This document shows, in pieces, positions 46,527 to 50,344 of a DNA stretch of 50,344 bases (position 1 is its first letter; each line of letters begins with the position of its first letter). The stretch is from an uncultured Roseburia sp. GTDB taxonomy: Bacteria; Bacillota; Clostridia; Lachnospirales; Lachnospiraceae. Under the pieces are notes generated by a model. The model was not told the origin of the DNA, ran no database searches, and saw nothing but the letters and a program-made list of their open reading frames with translations. The DNA lies in contig CANRYS010000021.1 of the NCBI GenBank assembly GCA_947644305.1, forward strand, positions 1 to 50,344, read 5' to 3'. The position numbers and the translations under genes are program-made.

Positions 46527-47896
46527 CCTTCCACCACCTTTTTGATATTCGCATTCCCAGCATTGTTTACGACCGCATTAAGTTTCGTATTCTTTCCTGG
46601 TTTTAGGAACTTTGTTAAATTCAGTATTCCATAGGATTTTATCACATAGTTTTTCTTATCTGACTCTTTTTTGATCTTCATTGCCTTTTTTACGGATTTA
46701 TAAAAATAAATGTTTTCAAACACCTTTTTATTTCCCGATTTATATTTCGACACAGCTTGATTTATGATGGCACTACATACTCTTTTTGCACTTTTGTTAT
46801 ACCTGCTTGATATACATTTCGTGGAATCTGCAAAGTTTTTATCCACATAAAAAGTCCCATCTTTCTTTTTCGGGCCGTGTTTTAATACTTTCCACTGTTT
46901 GCAAAGAGAGGTTAAGGACTTTTTCTGTAAGCTCTCCCGATTATTTCCTTTCGCTCCCGCTGTGCTGTGGGAAAATATATCAGCCGCCGTATGCAGTGCC
47001 ATTCCATATACAAAGTTTGCCTTATCTTCTTTCTTTTTTATCTTAAAGTTTTTAAACCCGGTATTAGCTGTCATTTTAATGTTATTATAAAAAGCGTTTT
47101 TGTTTTTGGGAAACTTTCCATCTTTATATAGTTTTGCCGCCACTTTTGTCATGGTGATGTAGGCATTTACATAATTCTTTTTATAATATCCATGAAATTC
47201 CGGGTGGTCTTTCATTCCCCCCACTGTGGATTCTTTGTTATCTGGCCATACCGCACCTTCTTTTACAAAATTAAAACCTCCTTTCGCAACGGCTGCTTCA
47301 TGATTTACACCACTCCAGTACCCCCGAACCACTTCGTCGTCCGTCAGCAGTAATGTATGATCATTATCTGCCAGCAGGGACATCTTCTCCGCACCTGATC
47401 CATGATATCCTTCCGCAAATGTTCCGTACTGCTCTAGGGCGTAAGCGCAGTCGATCAGACCATATCCATACTTTGCAGGTTCGCCGAGGGGATGTGCCGA
47501 AGCACCGATCAGCTTCCGAATGAAATCGGCAGACTGGGAAGGGTCCTGCTGCCACAAAATAGCGGCCAGGGCGGACACCTGTGGGGCCGCCATGCTGGTC
47601 CCCGACTGGTTTGTCAAGATCTCGAAGGGGCCGTAGGTGGTTACGTCTTCCCCTGGTGCGACAACTTCAATCTCGTTTCCGGTGGGGGAGGACCCGGTCT
47701 GTTCTCCATTGCATTTCACTGAACCAACTGCCATTACTTCCTCATACTTCGCCGGATACTGGACCGTCTTTCCATCCCCCGCTGCGGCAACGATCAGGGT
47801 CCCCTTGGCAGAGGCGTTTTTGATGGCGTTGTGCAGTTTGGCTGAATCTTTTTCCACTCCGCAGCTGATGTTCAGGATCTTAACCCCCTTTTCCAC
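46517..47896 (-). CDS. C-terminal half of the split subtilase (S8 Ser region plus zinc-PLC-like domain)
   Basis: A 459-residue frame. Residues 1-155 complete the S8 domain: catalytic Ser101 in NQSGTSMAAPQ, and the oxyanion-hole position reads AAAGDG, with Asp for the usual Asn (the same swap is known in the convertase PC2). Residues about 165-459 contain ALHTAADIFSHSTAG, a HxxxD-type metal site like that of bacterial zinc-dependent phospholipase C, and a Lys-rich end. The frame opens with GTG at 47896 but there is no ribosome binding site, so separate translation is doubtful. Confidence 0.75.
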   Translation of the reverse strand: MEKGVKILNISCGVEKDSAKLHNAIKNASAKGTLIVAAAGDGKTVQYPAKYEEVMAVGSVKCNGEQTGSSPTGNEIEVVAPGEDVTTYGPFEILTNQSGTSMAAPQVSALAAILWQQDPSQSADFIRKLIGASAHPLGEPAKYGYGLIDCAYALEQYGTFAEGYHGSGAEKMSLLADNDHTLLLTDDEVVRGYWSGVNHEAAVAKGGFNFVKEGAVWPDNKESTVGGMKDHPEFHGYYKKNYVNAYITMTKVAAKLYKDGKFPKNKNAFYNNIKMTANTGFKNFKIKKKEDKANFVYGMALHTAADIFSHSTAGAKGNNRESLQKKSLTSLCKQWKVLKHGPKKKDGTFYVDKNFADSTKCISSRYNKSAKRVCSAIINQAVSKYKSGNKKVFENIYFYKSVKKAMKIKKESDKKNYVIKSYGILNLTKFLKPGKNTKLNAVVNNAGNANIKKVVEGWK

Positions 47897-47905
47897 GGCC
47901 CAGTT

Positions 47906-48175
47906 AGCTCAATGGTGCCAATTTGAACCCTGTTTCGTCCTGCGCTAGCACCAAAATAGCGTTGTTGCTTTCATTCGGCGATACCACCGCATCGCCTCAT
48001 TCAAGCGCCTAGCTATTTTGGTGCTATCACAATCCGAAATCTTCGACCTCCGTTTGTGATTTTCCAATTTACAAGGAAACGGAATGAAACGTACTGGAGG
48101 TACGTTGATTGACGTTGACGAAGTAAATTGGAAAATCACAGGCGGAGGCAGGGTTCAAATTGGCACCATTGAGCT
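47906..48175. mobile_element. 270-bp palindromic structured element, copy B, inside the subtilase gene
   Basis: Perfect 27-bp terminal inverted repeats (47906-47932 and 48149-48175; outer bases AGCTCAATGGTGCC). Arm I: AGCACCAAAATAGC (47947-47960) with 48012-48025, and an apical stem GGCGAT/ATCGCC (47977-47996). Arm II: 48047-48071 with 48124-48148, containing AACGTAC/GTACGTT (48088-48106). No target-site duplication: the flanks GGAATA and AACTGG (minus strand) join in frame. The copy is in the same orientation as copy A and roughly nine bases in ten agree. It holds no protein gene. Confidence 0.85.
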
Positions 48176-49342
48176 TATTCCATTCACCAGCTGGTCCACG
48201 GTGGTTTTGTTTGATTCGTCCAGGACTTCGGCGGAGTAAAGTTTCACATAGGGATTGATTCCGCTGACTTTTTCTGTGGTCAGTTGTTTCAAGTATTTGT
48301 TATCAAACTGGTACGAGTCTTCATTCCGGGATGGATCCGAAGCGAGGATCCCTGCCACGGCTGTCCCGTGTCCCGATAAGTCCCCAAAGATCGGGTTCTT
48401 TTCGGTATAGGAGGTCACAAAGTTTTCTGCTGCTACCACTTTTATATTCGAGGAATAGTCGATTCCTGAATCAATAACGCCTATTTTTATCGTGTTCTTG
48501 TTTTTTTGAAGCGCTGCCAGTACTTTTTCATCGTTGGCACGGATCATGGTCCGGTTCCATTCCTTGTCAAAGTCAAGATACCAGTCATCTTTCCGGTACT
48601 GGTATAATTTGATGTCATAAGGTTTTTTGAACTCTGCCCCCTCAGGAAAATGGATCTGCATGCCAAAGGTTTCACTCTCTCCGGGCCGGATCACCGAATT
48701 GTACTCACAGTTGGCTAATTTATACGTATTTCCGTTCCGGCTTTCTATTTTAGCCCTCCAGATGTTCTGTATCTCAAAATCAAAACTACATTCCATGGAC
48801 CAGTTTTCGATATTTTTATCTGAGTTGTTGTTCAGGGTGGCGTTCATGATACAGCCGTCATGCCATTGGTTTACCACATCAAATTGGATCTGGCATTCCT
48901 TATTGTTTACCACAAGCCTGTCCCCAAGAATTTTATAGGACCGGGGAATATCCACGGATTCTCCTTTGTATGCCGCCTGAAAGCCAAAGGAAACAGACTC
49001 CCCCGAATGAATGTTTTGATTATGTCCTGCATTTTTTATATTGTAATAGTTTGCCCCGCGATAGTCAACACTGGCATTCCAGATATTGACGTATTCATCC
49101 GAGGATTGATAGGACAATTCCCAGTTTTCTATCGTTGTACTGCCTGTATTGAATATGGTCACATTGGCTATGTAGCCCTGGTTCCACTGGGATACGATCT
49201 GATACTCGATCCTGAAATTGTCTCCGGTATAGGTGGTAGTCTGCTGATTTGTTCCTGCATAGCAGGCTGTTTTGTTGAATGGCTGGCATACCCCCGACAG
49301 CAGCATTCCCATAAACAATAGGATTGCTAAAGCTCTTTTCAT
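48155..49342 (-). CDS. N-terminal half of the split subtilase (CBM2-like modules, Asp and His of S8)
   Basis: A 395-residue frame, the last six residues from the inserted element. Signal peptide (1-30), two CBM2-like sandwiches (about 36-135 and 150-245; WNQGYIANVTIFN, WNASVDY, SGESVSFGFQ and their counterparts), then the start of the S8 domain with Asp291 (GVIDSGID) and His325 (SGHGTAVAG). The catalytic Ser is missing, so this half alone cannot be an active protease, though it could be exported and bind glycans. AAGGTGAA lies before the ATG, and Spo0A-type boxes precede its promoter. Confidence 0.8.
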   Translation of the reverse strand: MKRALAILLFMGMLLSGVCQPFNKTACYAGTNQQTTTYTGDNFRIEYQIVSQWNQGYIANVTIFNTGSTTIENWELSYQSSDEYVNIWNASVDYRGANYYNIKNAGHNQNIHSGESVSFGFQAAYKGESVDIPRSYKILGDRLVVNNKECQIQFDVVNQWHDGCIMNATLNNNSDKNIENWSMECSFDFEIQNIWRAKIESRNGNTYKLANCEYNSVIRPGESETFGMQIHFPEGAEFKKPYDIKLYQYRKDDWYLDFDKEWNRTMIRANDEKVLAALQKNKNTIKIGVIDSGIDYSSNIKVVAAENFVTSYTEKNPIFGDLSGHGTAVAGILASDPSRNEDSYQFDNKYLKQLTTEKVSGINPYVKLYSAEVLDESNKTTVDQLVNGISSMVPI

Positions 49343-49418
49343 ATTTCACCTTTTCCTTTCTGCTGGTTATTTACAACTCCTTCTGTATTTTTGCATTGGT
49401 ATTGTAGTTGTTATTTAC

Positions 49419-49447
49419 ATTATACATAATCAGACATAAGACAACAA
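49419..49447 (-). promoter_or_regulatory. Promoter of the subtilase-LRR operon
   Basis: On the minus strand TTGTTG (49447-49442), 17-bp spacer, TATAAT (49424-49419). Confidence 0.62.
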
Positions 49448-49456
49448 GAACAACAG

Positions 49457-49483
49457 TTCGACGCATATCGACAGAATTCGACA
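49457..49483 (-). promoter_or_regulatory. Three phased Spo0A-type boxes upstream of the subtilase promoter
   Basis: On the minus strand TGTCGAA (49483-49477), TGTCGAT (49473-49467), CGTCGAA (49463-49457), each exactly 10 bp apart and ending 9 bp before the -35, the normal place for an activator. Confidence 0.6.
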
Positions 49484-49658
49484 AGGAAAATGTAACCTTT
49501 TAAGCCACGCCCTCCCTGAATATTCTTAAAAATGAAAAAAGATGGCCAAAGGGTACTTCACATGAGGAAGTGCCTCTTGTGGCATTTTAGGAAATTTGTA
49601 AAGACGATTGGCTATGATGAATTTGTAGGAATAATTAAATATACTGGAGGAAACTACA

Positions 49659-50054
49659 ATGAAATCATTATTTGAGCAATTCGGCGGTATATACCTAAAA
49701 GAAAGCAATTATGCAGTTCCTAAGCTTGAAACACCAGACACAGGAAATTTTTAAATCGGTATTTATGGACAGCGACATTTATATTTTCTACAACATTACC
49801 TTAGAATAACTTATAAAGACTTATTAGACAGAGATTCTAATGTCATTTTGTTAGATGAATTTGATAAAGCAAATCCTGTTTTTCATAGTGCTTTTTATCA
49901 ATTATTTGATGAAGGCGTTTATGAAGACCAAAATCACAAGGTCAATCTGGATTATGTTATTATTATTTGTACTTCAAATTACAAAACAGAAAGCGAAATA
50001 AAGGAACAATTAGGCACTCCTATTTTTAACCGCTTTGATGCAGTTATCCATTAA
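49659..50054 (+). pseudogene. TnpV-like fragment joined in frame to an AAA+ ATPase fragment
   Basis: A frame with one internal TAA (49752-49754). The first 31 codons, MKSLFEQFGGIYLKESNYAV and on, resemble the start of TnpV, a small protein of Tn4451-like transposons; after the stop IGIYGQRHLYFLQHYLRITY continues that similarity. From about 49830 the frame becomes part of a Clp-like AAA+ domain: VILLDEFDKANPVFHSAFYQ (Walker B) and IFNRFDAVIH. The Walker A half is absent. GGAGG lies before the ATG. It looks like a deletion that fused two genes. Confidence 0.65.
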
Positions 50055-50313
50055 AGCGAATCAAATGATTAGAAATAGACTAGAGGTGATGTAAAAATAT
50101 CTCTTAAAATATTGAAAGGAATTTATGAATATGGTGTGTGCGTATCGCGGGACAAAGAATCAAATAAAATTGAACTAAACCGTACGGGTATCCCTCACTG
50201 CTTACTGGCTCTATTTTTTATTCCGCAATTTTTTACAATTCAAATTTTGTGCTTATTGTTATGATATTAACAGGCAGGTACACTGTCAAAAAATTTGAAA
50301 GGAAGTGCTGAGA
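50055..50313. other. Intergenic or decayed sequence
   Basis: No gene recognised. Short interrupted frames suggest gene decay like that just upstream. Confidence 0.3.
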
Positions 50314-50344
50314 ATGGATTATAAAAATCTGTTTGAAAAATTCA
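50314..50344 (+). CDS. Start of a gene cut by the window end, perhaps TnpV-like
   Basis: ATG after GAAAGGAAGTG; ten codons visible (MDYKNLFEKF). The LFEKF resembles LFEQF of the TnpV-like fragment, but this is too short to assign. Confidence 0.4.
   Translation, partial: MDYKNLFEKF

Larger units (their letters stand above)
46517..49342 (-). pseudogene. Secreted CBM2-like/subtilase/zinc-PLC-like gene split by a 270-bp element
   Basis: Two adjoining minus-strand frames are halves of one gene. The first ends QLVNGI and then runs into the element; the second resumes NWAVEKGVKILNIS, together giving the standard subtilase segment GINWAVEKG. Without the 270 bp (47906-48175) the gene encodes 851 residues in a single frame: signal peptide, two CBM2-like modules, S8 peptidase with Asp291, His325 and the Ser of SGTSMAAPQ, and a C-terminal domain with HTAADIFSHS like zinc-dependent phospholipase C. 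The element brings in-frame stops, so the gene is formally broken unless the insert is removed or bypassed. Confidence 0.85.

Noticed and set aside
47906-48175. Group I or group II intron in the subtilase gene
   Set aside because: Too short, with no recognisable catalytic core, domain V or guanosine site; a palindromic element fits better.
49526-49708. A 60-codon minus-strand frame near the window end
   Set aside because: It is antisense to the start of the TnpV-like fragment and has no binding site.

Overview
The window looks like a chromosomal segment from a spore-forming, plant-polysaccharide-degrading member of the Lachnospiraceae (Clostridia, cluster XIVa). The evidence is the gene content and protein style rather than a marker gene: Lys-rich Ig-like (Big_2 type) modules on secreted enzymes, BspA-type LRR proteins with a C-terminal KxYxxMLxxSGL motif, a DUF5711 protein, YyaC (a sporulation protein), tandem TGTCGAA boxes of the Spo0A type, an agr-type peptide signalling locus, NfnAB, and a FucI/AraA-fold isomerase next to xylulokinase. 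No rRNA, prophage or CRISPR array was seen; there is one tRNA (Leu-UAG).

Layout. 0.5-2.2 kb: a small membrane protein, DUF951, rpsF-ssb-rpsR. 2.6-8.2 kb: a plant cell wall block with a modular GH43 enzyme, a divergent AraC regulator and a CE1-type esterase. 8.4-13 kb: gdpP-rplI-dnaB and a MerR-like coiled-coil protein. 13.1-14.0 kb: a secreted Big_2 protein. 14.3-19.1 kb: the class I heat-shock operon hrcA-grpE-dnaK-dnaJ with a perfect CIRCE. 19.2-22 kb: CvpA, DUF5711 and a degenerate MPN/JAB protein. 22.1-26.4 kb: yyaC, then recR-ybaB-dnaX and a phosphofructokinase. 26.5-29.4 kb: a diguanylate cyclase and a second CE1 esterase. 29.4-34.1 kb: nfnBA, a C_GCAxxG_C_C protein, mrp and thiN. 34.1-38.6 kb: a BtrH_N-like protein divergent from agrBD, which converges on agrCA, then an XRE regulator. 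38.8-44.4 kb: tRNA-Leu, a patatin-like protein, an unknown protein, the isomerase and xylulokinase. 44.5-49.3 kb: two tandem LRR paralogues and a large secreted subtilase gene. 49.6 kb to the end: remnants of TnpV and AAA+ genes.

Most notable is a family of about 270-bp palindromic elements. One full copy lies behind rpsR (2187-2457). A second (47906-48175) splits the subtilase gene between an Ile and an Asn codon, with no target duplication and exactly 90 codons long, so removing it restores the frame. The two copies differ by compensatory base changes in two internal stems, and a 50-bp miniature (887-936) has a differently paired terminal stem. This is the pattern expected of a structure kept by selection. 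Solo ends of the same type occur near 38966 and 40257.

How genes may work together: GH43, the two esterases and the 309-aa protein share one N-terminal Lys-rich module, suggesting a common way of being held at the cell surface while attacking substituted xylan; the isomerase and xylulokinase could take up the pentose end of that route. Spo0A-type boxes precede both the diguanylate cyclase and the subtilase-LRR operon, suggesting that cell-surface remodelling is tied to the transition state.
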